Assembly: GCA_964453985.1 (NCBI GenBank)
Contig: CAYVQB010000049.1
Location: 1 to 6,875, forward strand
Origin: CAYVQB01 sp964453985
GTDB taxonomy: Bacteria; Babelota; Babeliae; Babelales; UASB340
Reading direction: 5' to 3'
DNA: 6,875 nucleotides
The translations under genes were made by a program, and so were the position numbers. Shown here piece after piece: positions 1 to 4,300 of the stretch. How positions within the stretch are numbered: the first letter of the stretch is position 1; each line of letters starts with the position of its first letter. The notes under the pieces were generated by a model that had not been told where the DNA came from, made no database searches, and worked only from the letters and a program-made list of their open reading frames with translations.

Positions 1-77
1 AAACAGATTTTTTATGACTTAATACAAATTTATTTGGGAGGTTAAGGGGAAATCAAGAATTTAGGCTATTTATATTA

Positions 78-890
78 TTAGACCGCTGGATCTAGTTCTT
101 GCAAGATTTTTAATCGATCCTCAGGTGTTGGATGATTCAAGTCTAGTTTTATGGCTAAATCAATTGCAGGGTCGTTTTTTGCTAGGTTAATAATATTAGT
201 AAAAAACTGTTTGCCTCCTGCAATGGTATTTTTACCAGTAATACCTGAATCTGCACGGTATTCTTGTTGTTTATTAAAATAACTCTGAATTAATGTATCC
301 ATAATATTTAGAGATAAAAATGTGATTAGTTGTGAAGCTTTAAAGTCTAATACTTTTTTAGATGCTTCAAATAAACATGCTTTAGCTGCATAAACAGCAA
401 TTGATCTTATTATTCTGGTTTTCATATCATTATTTTTCAAGTGACCAGTTTCATGTTGCATTATAAAAGACAAAATATTTAAAATGGTATCTCTGTTTTC
501 TTTGGTCTCGTCATAGATATATTCTTCAATTATTTTATAGTAGTCAGGTTCAATAATTATATTTTTATCACCTACTGCTGCTGCAATATATTCTTTCGGT
601 AGTCCAAAAACAGTAGCATCTCCTGTATAGAAGCTAATTTCTTGATCTGTAATTTTGTTACATACAGCTGTAATGAAATTGATAATGTTTTTATCTTCTA
701 TTTTTGTGAAATTATTTTTGAGTATGTTTTCTGTATTTACGTAGCGATATGTATTGCTAATTACTGGGACTAAAAATGCGCCATGGTAAGCCACTGTTTT
801 TAATGTATCCCAATTTTCGGCTGAGAAAGCTTGTATTAATGTGTTTGATGAACTTAAAAGAATAAGAAGTAAGAGGAGTGCTTTTTTCAT
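78..890 (-). CDS. Exported M48-family zinc metallopeptidase
   Basis: A 270-residue protein that probably degrades proteins in the envelope or periplasm as a zinc-dependent endopeptidase. Residues 1-24 look like a signal peptide: MKK, then a leucine-rich core, then a plausible cleavage site after AFSA. The zinc site is HETGH at residues 146-150 (H146, E147, H150). The likely third ligand is E210 in QEYRADSG, the usual M48 arrangement in which a second helix supplies E-x-x-A-D. HPTPEDR at residues 253-259 matches the C-terminal HPxxxxR signature of M48 proteins. There are no obvious multiple membrane spans, so it resembles the soluble or lipoprotein-like BepA/LoiP type more than HtpX. The ATG at 888-890 is preceded by AAGG about 7 nt upstream. 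The gene is on the same strand as the tRNA/GIY-YIG block but separated from it by about 100 bp of plain AT-rich sequence. The family call is firm; the substrate is unknown. Confidence 0.88.
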   Translation of the reverse strand: MKKALLLLLILLSSSNTLIQAFSAENWDTLKTVAYHGAFLVPVISNTYRYVNTENILKNNFTKIEDKNIINFITAVCNKITDQEISFYTGDATVFGLPKEYIAAAVGDKNIIIEPDYYKIIEEYIYDETKENRDTILNILSFIMQHETGHLKNNDMKTRIIRSIAVYAAKACLFEASKKVLDFKASQLITFLSLNIMDTLIQSYFNKQQEYRADSGITGKNTIAGGKQFFTNIINLAKNDPAIDLAIKLDLNHPTPEDRLKILQELDPAV

Positions 891-990
891 GGTGAACCTT
901 TTCTATTATAGCGAAAAACAATAAGTTTGTAGGTTATCGGTGAAAAAGGAATTTAGCAAATTTTGTTTTTTATTGGAAACTAAGGGGGAA

Positions 991-1074
991 ACTACAAGTC
1001 GCTTCGGCGAAGAGCGAAAGCTGGTGTGCCCGACAGGACTTCCTCCTTCGCTCTTCGCCTTAAAGGCTTGTAGC
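991..1074. repeat. Imperfect palindrome at the outer (left) end of the tandem array
   Basis: The left arm at 991-1021 pairs with the right arm at 1044-1074 around a 22-nt centre that begins with the 19-bp tRNA-Arg-like core. The best stretches are 1006-1018 with 1047-1059, and 992-998 with 1067-1073. The right arm is identical to that of the second unit. The left arm matches the internal left arm (1427-1457) at only 24 of 31 positions. The array therefore ends here in an older or independently derived version of the arm. Pairing does not continue beyond 991. Confidence 0.75.
1022..1040. repeat. 19-bp core repeat 1, identical to the tRNA-Arg 3' end
   Basis: TGGTGTGCCCGACAGGACT on the plus strand. 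Its complement is the terminal 19 nt of the tRNA-Arg(UCU) gene at 1894-1970: the 3' part of the T loop and stem, the acceptor strand, the discriminator A and CCA. This copy lacks the rest of the tRNA, so it is a detached 3' fragment, as expected of an attachment-site-like duplication. Confidence 0.9.
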
Positions 1075-1094
1075 TATGGAGGACAGGCGAACCA

Positions 1095-1334
1095 TTAAAA
1101 GTGATTTTTGATAAAGGCTTTTCCTGAGCCAGATTTTAGATACTTCTCAAAAGCAATAGCTTTTGATTCTTCTTGAAAGGTTGTATATGTATGAAATTTC
1201 CAAGGTTTGTATTTAGCTGTGTAGGTAGATTTACCTTCATTATGAATTATTAATCTTTGTTTGAGGTTATTAGTATAGCCAACATAAAATTTTTCAGGAA
1301 AATTTATTGATTTTAAGATGTAAACGTAATACAT
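1095..1334 (-). CDS. GIY-YIG endonuclease-domain protein, copy 1
   Basis: A 79-residue protein that is essentially one GIY-YIG nuclease domain, of the compact YhbQ/UPF0213-like type; these are usually about 80-100 residues. The GIY element is V4-Y5-I6 in YYVYILKS and the YIG element is Y17-V18-G19 in FYVGYT. R27 in LKQRL and E63 in AFEKYLKSGSGKAF occupy the expected catalytic arginine and metal-binding glutamate positions, so the active site looks intact. No DNA-binding domain is fused. The ATG at 1332-1334 has no clear Shine-Dalgarno sequence. The gene lies wholly inside a 436-bp repeat unit and is identical to the copy at 1531-1770. Stand-alone domains of this kind are poorly characterised. 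A role in moving or maintaining the surrounding repeat is inferred only from its location. Confidence 0.9.
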   Translation of the reverse strand: MYYVYILKSINFPEKFYVGYTNNLKQRLIIHNEGKSTYTAKYKPWKFHTYTTFQEESKAIAFEKYLKSGSGKAFIKNHF

Positions 1335-1408
1335 GATTTGACTTACACTAAACTAATGATTGATTTACTTAATTTTTATTCATATAAACTGTAGATATTT
1401 AGGACTGA

Positions 1409-1422
1409 GATGGCCTGCCATC
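1409..1422. repeat. Small perfect hairpin inside the left arm (copy 1)
   Basis: GATGGC, CT, GCCATC: a 6-bp perfect inverted repeat nested at the outer edge of the long left arm. It recurs at 1845-1858 in the second unit, where it lies in the 3' trailer of tRNA-Arg. No T-run follows it on the minus strand, so it does not look like an intrinsic terminator. Confidence 0.6.
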
Positions 1423-1524
1423 CGTAGCTACAAGCCGTTTAGGCGCAGAGCGAAGGATGGTGTGCCCGACAGGACTTCCTCCTTCGCTCTTCGCCTTAAA
1501 GGCTTGTAGCTATGGAGGACAGGC
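1413..1524. repeat. Long (about 112 bp) imperfect palindrome between the two units
   Basis: The left arm at 1413-1457 pairs with the right arm at 1480-1524. The inner 31 positions (1427-1457 with 1480-1510) match at 28. The outer 14 pair except at two positions, plus one G-T. The 22-nt loop at 1458-1479 begins with the 19-bp tRNA-Arg core. As DNA this could extrude a cruciform. As RNA, read from the minus strand, it is a strong hairpin just after the GIY-YIG stop at 1531. No long T-run follows, so RNA protection or a nuclease target is as plausible as termination. Confidence 0.88.
1458..1476. repeat. 19-bp core repeat 2, in the loop of the long palindrome
   Basis: Same 19 bp as at 1022-1040 and at 1894-1912. 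It forms the junction between the two units and occupies most of the loop of the palindrome at 1413-1524. Confidence 0.9.
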
Positions 1525-1530
1525 GAACCA

Positions 1531-1770
1531 TTAAAAGTGATTTTTGATAAAGGCTTTTCCTGAGCCAGATTTTAGATACTTCTCAAAAGCAATAGCTTTT
1601 GATTCTTCTTGAAAGGTTGTATATGTATGAAATTTCCAAGGTTTGTATTTAGCTGTGTAGGTAGATTTACCTTCATTATGAATTATTAATCTTTGTTTGA
1701 GGTTATTAGTATAGCCAACATAAAATTTTTCAGGAAAATTTATTGATTTTAAGATGTAAACGTAATACAT
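1531..1770 (-). CDS. GIY-YIG endonuclease-domain protein, copy 2
   Basis: Identical in protein sequence, and as far as I can read in DNA, to the gene at 1095-1334. It is a 79-residue single GIY-YIG domain with Y5, Y17, G19, R27 and E63 all present. The ATG is at 1768-1770 and the stop at 1531-1533. It lies about 120 bp downstream of the tRNA-Arg 3' end on the same strand, so tRNA transcription could read into it. I see no convincing promoter or Shine-Dalgarno sequence in the 1771-1893 leader. Two intact identical copies argue against decay. Whether both are expressed cannot be told. Confidence 0.9.
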   Translation of the reverse strand: MYYVYILKSINFPEKFYVGYTNNLKQRLIIHNEGKSTYTAKYKPWKFHTYTTFQEESKAIAFEKYLKSGSGKAFIKNHF

Positions 1771-1848
1771 GATTTGACTTACACTAAACTAATGATTGAT
1801 TTACTTAATTTTTATTCATATAAACTGTAGATATTTAGGACTGAGATG

Positions 1849-1893
1849 GCCTGCCATCCGTAGCTACAAGCCGTTTAGGCGCAGAGCGAAGGA
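1849..1893. repeat. Left inverted-repeat arm abutting the tRNA-Arg 3' end
   Basis: Same sequence as 1413-1457, but here it is followed by the complete tRNA-Arg gene instead of a right arm, so no long hairpin forms. On the minus strand it is the 3' trailer of tRNA-Arg directly after CCA. It marks the inner boundary of the array. Confidence 0.85.
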
Positions 1894-1970
1894 TGGTGTG
1901 CCCGACAGGACTCGAACCTGTGACCTACGGATTAGAAATCCGTTGCTCTATCCAACTGAGCTACGGGCAC
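1894..1970 (-). tRNA. trnR: tRNA-Arg (anticodon UCU)
   Basis: A 77-nt cloverleaf on the minus strand with encoded CCA. The acceptor GTGCCCG pairs with CGGGCAC, followed by discriminator A and CCA. The D stem is GCTC/GAGC. The anticodon stem ACGGA/TCCGT encloses the loop TTTCTAA, whose anticodon TCT reads AGA and AGG codons. The T arm is ACAGG-TTCGAGT-CCTGT. It is the last gene of a His-Pro-Arg cluster. Its final 19 nt (plus-strand 1894-1912) are repeated twice more downstream at the boundaries of the GIY-YIG units, so it appears to be the anchor or target of that element. The tRNA itself remains complete. Confidence 0.97.
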
Positions 1971-1996
1971 GAGAAATTTAGTTTATTTTGAAGAAA

Positions 1997-2072
1997 TGGT
2001 CGGGGCGGTCAGACTCGAACTGACGACCCCTCGCTCCCAAAGCGAGTGCGCTACCAACTGCGCCACGCCCCG
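1997..2072 (-). tRNA. trnP: tRNA-Pro (anticodon UGG)
   Basis: A 76-nt cloverleaf on the minus strand with encoded CCA. The acceptor CGGGGCG pairs with CGCCCCG, then A and CCA; a first base C is typical of bacterial tRNA-Pro. The D stem is GCGC/GCGC. The anticodon stem CTCGC/GCGAG encloses TTTGGGA, anticodon TGG. The T arm is GTCAG-TTCGAGT-CTGAC. It lies 26 bp upstream of tRNA-Arg, a spacing that suggests co-transcription. No GIY-YIG-type arm follows its 3' end. Confidence 0.97.
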
Positions 2073-2133
2073 ACACTCTTTTTATATTCTACTAAAAGAT
2101 ATCAAAAATGAAAGATAAAAAAAAAGATTTTTA

Positions 2134-2210
2134 TGGGGTGAGCGACGGGGATCGAACCCGCGACCCTCAGAACCACAATCTGATGCTCTACCAACTGAGC
2201 TACGCCCACC
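2134..2210 (-). tRNA. trnH: tRNA-His (anticodon GUG)
   Basis: A 77-nt minus-strand cloverleaf including the extra 5' base G-1, which is opposite discriminator C73, the identity feature of tRNA-His. The acceptor GTGGGCG pairs with CGCTCAC with one G-U, then C and CCA. The anticodon stem TCAGA/TCTGA encloses TTGTGGT, anticodon GTG. The T arm is GCGGG-TTCGATC-CCCGT. It is the first gene of the cluster, 61 bp upstream of tRNA-Pro. That spacer carries a T9 run (minus strand, about 2117-2125) soon after the CCA end, which may cause partial termination or only reflect AT richness. Confidence 0.97.
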
Positions 2211-2220
2211 GTGAAAAATC

Positions 2221-2238
2221 AATATCTATGTTGATATT
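2221..2238 (-). terminator. Possible weak terminator of the S41 protease gene
   Basis: About 35 bp after the S41 stop (2273) the minus strand reads AATATC, a 6-nt loop, then GATATT, followed by GATTTTTC. The stem is only 6 A/T-rich pairs, so it would be weak. It overlaps the possible tRNA promoter at 2236-2241. Confidence 0.3.
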
Positions 2239-2241
2239 ATA
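2236..2241 (-). promoter_or_regulatory. Possible -10 box for the tRNA cluster
   Basis: A perfect TATAAT on the minus strand, placed to start transcription about 20 nt before the tRNA-His 5' end at 2210. That is a normal leader length for a tRNA operon. No good -35 box is found at 16-18 bp spacing, so the call rests on the hexamer and its position. Confidence 0.35.
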
Positions 2242-2272
2242 AGTTTTTTCATAGAAAAATCTAGTTTTTTTT

Positions 2273-3838
2273 CTATTTCACTTTTTCTAAAGGGACTTCT
2301 TGGTCAGTTAAATAGTTTTGTTTTAGGAATTTTAAGGCTTTTTGTCTGGTCTCTACAAGCTTAGGACTACATTTTTTTGCAATATCCAGCAAATTAATCA
2401 GGTTTACACAGCCTTTAATCTGTACGTCCTGGTTTATAGCCGCTTTTTGTTTCTCATCCCAGCTTTTTTCTGTTTCTTTCTTACTTTTATCCTTTTCTTC
2501 TTTTTTCTCTTCTTTTCCTGTTTCTTTAGGGGTTATATGATTTTTCAAAGAAGACTCTTTCCCGTAGAACTCTTTTACAAGCTTTAGCTCTTGTTCAGGA
2601 ATTGTTTTAGGTTTTATTATGAAATCTGGCTTTATTCCTACAGCCTGTATTGATTCTTGGTTAGGTAGGTAATAAAGCATGGTTGTTAGTTTTAATGCAC
2701 AACCGTTGCCAATAGGAATAACTTCTTGCACCGATCCTTTACCAAAAGTTGGGGTACCTGCAAGGAATACCATCAGGTTTCTTTGTTTCTTACCACTTTC
2801 TTCAGATGCTTTGTCAGAGTAATATTTGAGAGTTCCTGCCAATATCTCTGATGCAGAGGCTGTAAAGTTATCTATCAATATAAAAATAGGGATATCACTT
2901 TTTAAGATAGGGTCTGTATTTGTATAATATTTAGATAATGTTTTTCCCGATCTATCTTTTGTTGAAACGACCAAAGACTTTTTGTCTATAAATAGACCAG
3001 ACATTTCTACAACAGAGTCTAATATGCCACCAGGATTTCTACGTAAATCAAGTATGATTCCTTTGCATGCACCATCATTGGCTTTTTTAATTAATTCTTC
3101 AATTTGATTAGATGCTGTTTGAGTGAATAGTCTCAGAGATAAATAATATATGTTTTGATCTTTGAAAAAATAACATAGCGATGTTTGGTCTTTTATGATT
3201 TCTCTTTTAATTTTAAATTCTAATATTTTTCTATCTTTAGGGTCATCTTTATTTTCTCTTATTACTGTTAGCTTTACAGTTGTACCAACTTTGCCTTTTA
3301 ACATTTCTTCTATGACTTTTTCGCTGTCAAGATCTCTTAACTTTTTGCCATCGATTTCTATTATTTTGTCATGTGTCTTGATGCCGGCTTTTTGAGCTGG
3401 ACCTGTTTCTGTTACTCCTATTATTAAAAGTGCATCATCAGCAGTTGCCTTGCTTATGACGCTTACACCTAGTCCCCCGAATTCCCCTGAAGTTTTTTCA
3501 TTAGTTTTTTTTACCTCTTCTGCTGTAAAGAAGGCTGAGTGGCTGTCAATACTTGGGACTGCTGCTTGCATGGATTTTTGTATAAAACTTGAAAAGTCTA
3601 CATCTCGAAATGCTTTTTGTTCAACAAGTGTTACAACTTCAGAAACTGTCCTTAGCCACTGGTAGATATCTTTTTCAGCATCCTTGAGGTTTTCTTTCTC
3701 AGGTGTTTTGTCTTTTGTTTGATCTGCTCTTGTTAGCAAAAATTTAGGCTTGGGTATTGACTCTTTTGCCTGAATGACAAAGTTTGCACTAAAAAATAGT
3801 GCAAACAAAATGAGGTTTTGTTTTTTTGATAAAAACAT
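2273..3838 (-). CDS. Exported S41-family (C-terminal processing) PDZ protease
   Basis: A 521-residue serine protease of the CtpA/Prc type. These cleave from exposed C-termini of envelope proteins, often peptidoglycan hydrolases or damaged proteins. Residues 1-24 form a signal peptide (KKQ, hydrophobic core, VIQA). A PDZ domain spans about 115-196 (GEFGGLGVSV to VKLTVIREN). The S41 core follows, with LDLRRNPGG at 264-272. The catalytic serine is S328 in FTASASEI and the general-base lysine is K367 in TFGKGSVQ, with Q371 at the usual +4. The Ser-Lys gap is 39 residues, whereas a simple CtpA sequence has about 25, so there is an insertion at about 340-356. A Lys/Glu-rich linker (about 428-465) precedes a C-terminal extension with two cysteines (C477, C490). 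The ATG at 3836-3838 has GGGAG about 7-10 nt upstream. It diverges from the FtsB-like gene. Confidence 0.95.
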   Translation of the reverse strand: MFLSKKQNLILFALFFSANFVIQAKESIPKPKFLLTRADQTKDKTPEKENLKDAEKDIYQWLRTVSEVVTLVEQKAFRDVDFSSFIQKSMQAAVPSIDSHSAFFTAEEVKKTNEKTSGEFGGLGVSVISKATADDALLIIGVTETGPAQKAGIKTHDKIIEIDGKKLRDLDSEKVIEEMLKGKVGTTVKLTVIRENKDDPKDRKILEFKIKREIIKDQTSLCYFFKDQNIYYLSLRLFTQTASNQIEELIKKANDGACKGIILDLRRNPGGILDSVVEMSGLFIDKKSLVVSTKDRSGKTLSKYYTNTDPILKSDIPIFILIDNFTASASEILAGTLKYYSDKASEESGKKQRNLMVFLAGTPTFGKGSVQEVIPIGNGCALKLTTMLYYLPNQESIQAVGIKPDFIIKPKTIPEQELKLVKEFYGKESSLKNHITPKETGKEEKKEEKDKSKKETEKSWDEKQKAAINQDVQIKGCVNLINLLDIAKKCSPKLVETRQKALKFLKQNYLTDQEVPLEKVK

Positions 3839-3885
3839 AAAGATCTCCCTTTCTCTTTTCCCGATAGTTAAAAAATATTGCTTTT

Positions 3886-3891
3886 ATTATA
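3886..3891 (-). promoter_or_regulatory. Possible -10 box for the S41 protease gene
   Basis: TATAAT on the minus strand inside the divergent 3839-3939 spacer. TTTAAA lies 17 bp further upstream (3909-3914), a four-of-six match to the -35 consensus. It predicts a leader of roughly 40 nt containing the GGGAG ribosome site. The whole spacer is A/T-rich, so chance matches are likely. Confidence 0.35.
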
Positions 3892-3927
3892 ATAATTTTT
3901 TTTAATTATTTAAACAGTTCTAGTCTT

Positions 3928-3932
3928 AGGAG
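3928..3932 (+). promoter_or_regulatory. Ribosome binding site that supports the GTG start at 3940
   Basis: AGGAG followed by 7 nt and then GTG at 3940-3942. The spacing is ideal. The next in-frame ATG (codon 15) would remove part of the membrane segment and has no comparable site, so this decides the non-ATG start. Confidence 0.75.
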
Positions 3933-3939
3933 TAAAAAG

Positions 3940-4215
3940 GTGAAGATAAAAACTATAAATAGAAGTTTCATATTTATATGTATGGGTTTGTTTTTTGTTA
4001 ATTCTATTATTTTTAGCGATATTGGTCTTTTGAAGTATTTTAGTACAAAAAAAGATATTCAAGCTCAAAGGGAAAAGATTTCAAAGCTTGAGGTCAAGAT
4101 AGGAGATTTAGAAACAAGAATAGCTATTTGGGGGCAAGACAAGTTTGAAACAGAGAAGATGGCACGTCAGGACCTGCAGATGGGCTATCCGAATGAAACA
4201 GTCTATTTGATTTAA
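3940..4215 (+). CDS. FtsB/DivIC-like septum formation initiator protein
   Basis: A 91-residue single-pass membrane protein. It has a short positively charged N-terminus, a membrane segment at about residues 9-26 (FIFICMGLFFVNSIIF), and a coiled-coil-like stretch at about 33-62. The C-terminal tail has the family pattern: FETEKMAR at 69-76, then a short link to P84, N85-E86-T87-V88-Y89. FtsB and DivIC members join FtsL and FtsQ/DivIB in the divisome, and the size and layout fit. It starts with GTG behind a good AGGAG site. It is divergent from the S41 gene and 85 bp upstream of lysS. Sequence conservation in this family is low, so FtsB and DivIC cannot be told apart here, and the call rests on topology plus the tail motif. 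Confidence 0.75.
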   Translation: MKIKTINRSFIFICMGLFFVNSIIFSDIGLLKYFSTKKDIQAQREKISKLEVKIGDLETRIAIWGQDKFETEKMARQDLQMGYPNETVYLI

Positions 4216-4229
4216 TAATTCCTATATTT

Positions 4230-4238
4230 TGTTATAAT
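4230..4238 (+). promoter_or_regulatory. Extended -10 promoter candidate for lysS
   Basis: TGTTATAAT matches the TGnTATAAT extended -10 consensus exactly and lies 15 bp after the FtsB-like stop. The predicted start is near 4245, giving a leader of about 55 nt. The nearest TTG-type -35 (TTGATT, 4207-4212) is 20 bp away, too far for a normal spacer, but an extended -10 can work without one. Confidence 0.5.
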
Positions 4239-4300
4239 TGAACATTAGTTTATCGATATTTTAAGAAGTACGTTACGTATTTTATTATTAGGATGTATTT

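Larger units (their letters stand above)
1022..1457. repeat. 436-bp tandem unit, copy 1 (GIY-YIG element)
   Basis: First of two directly repeated 436-bp units. It contains, left to right, the 19-bp tRNA-Arg 3'-end core, the right inverted-repeat arm, a minus-strand GIY-YIG nuclease gene, about 80 bp of AT-rich sequence and the left inverted-repeat arm. I found no difference from copy 2 when reading the two side by side. Including the next core, identity runs 455 bp (1022-1476 against 1458-1912). The match stops at base 1021 on the left and after the core on the right. Confidence 0.93.
1458..1893. repeat. 436-bp tandem unit, copy 2 (GIY-YIG element)
   Basis: Second direct copy of the unit, in phase with the first. 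It ends at base 1893, immediately before the CCA end of tRNA-Arg at 1894. The unit boundary therefore coincides exactly with the mature tRNA 3' terminus. The perfect identity of the two copies, including non-coding parts, indicates very recent duplication, gene conversion or an assembly error. Confidence 0.93.

Noticed and set aside
1..77. Search for a terminator or gene end downstream of the M48 gene
   Set aside because: AT-rich sequence with no convincing hairpin plus T-run and no supported coding frame.
905..910. TATAAT on the minus strand upstream of the M48 peptidase gene
   Set aside because: It would place the transcription start on top of the AAGG ribosome site, only about 8 nt before the ATG, and no good -35 is present. 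Chance in AT-rich DNA is more likely.
1022..1893. Classical insertion sequence or integrase-borne genomic island
   Set aside because: No transposase, integrase or recombinase frame exists in the units. The only protein is a GIY-YIG domain.
991..1912. CRISPR-like array of direct repeats
   Set aside because: Only three 19-bp repeats at 436-bp spacing, with identical, coding spacers. This is a tandem element, not CRISPR.
1796..1981. Plus-strand open frame of 61 codons containing DRTRTCDLRIRNP
   Set aside because: It is the antisense translation of tRNA-Arg plus the element's left arm. This peptide pattern is a familiar artefact of reading tRNA genes backwards.
2342..2587. Plus-strand open frame of 81 codons, Phe/Leu-rich
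   Set aside because: Shadow of the Lys/Glu-rich C-terminal part of the S41 protease on the other strand.
3195..3665. Two plus-strand open frames (3195-3395 and 3450-3665)
   Set aside because: Antisense to the PDZ and N-terminal part of the S41 protease, with no ribosome sites and no recognisable product.
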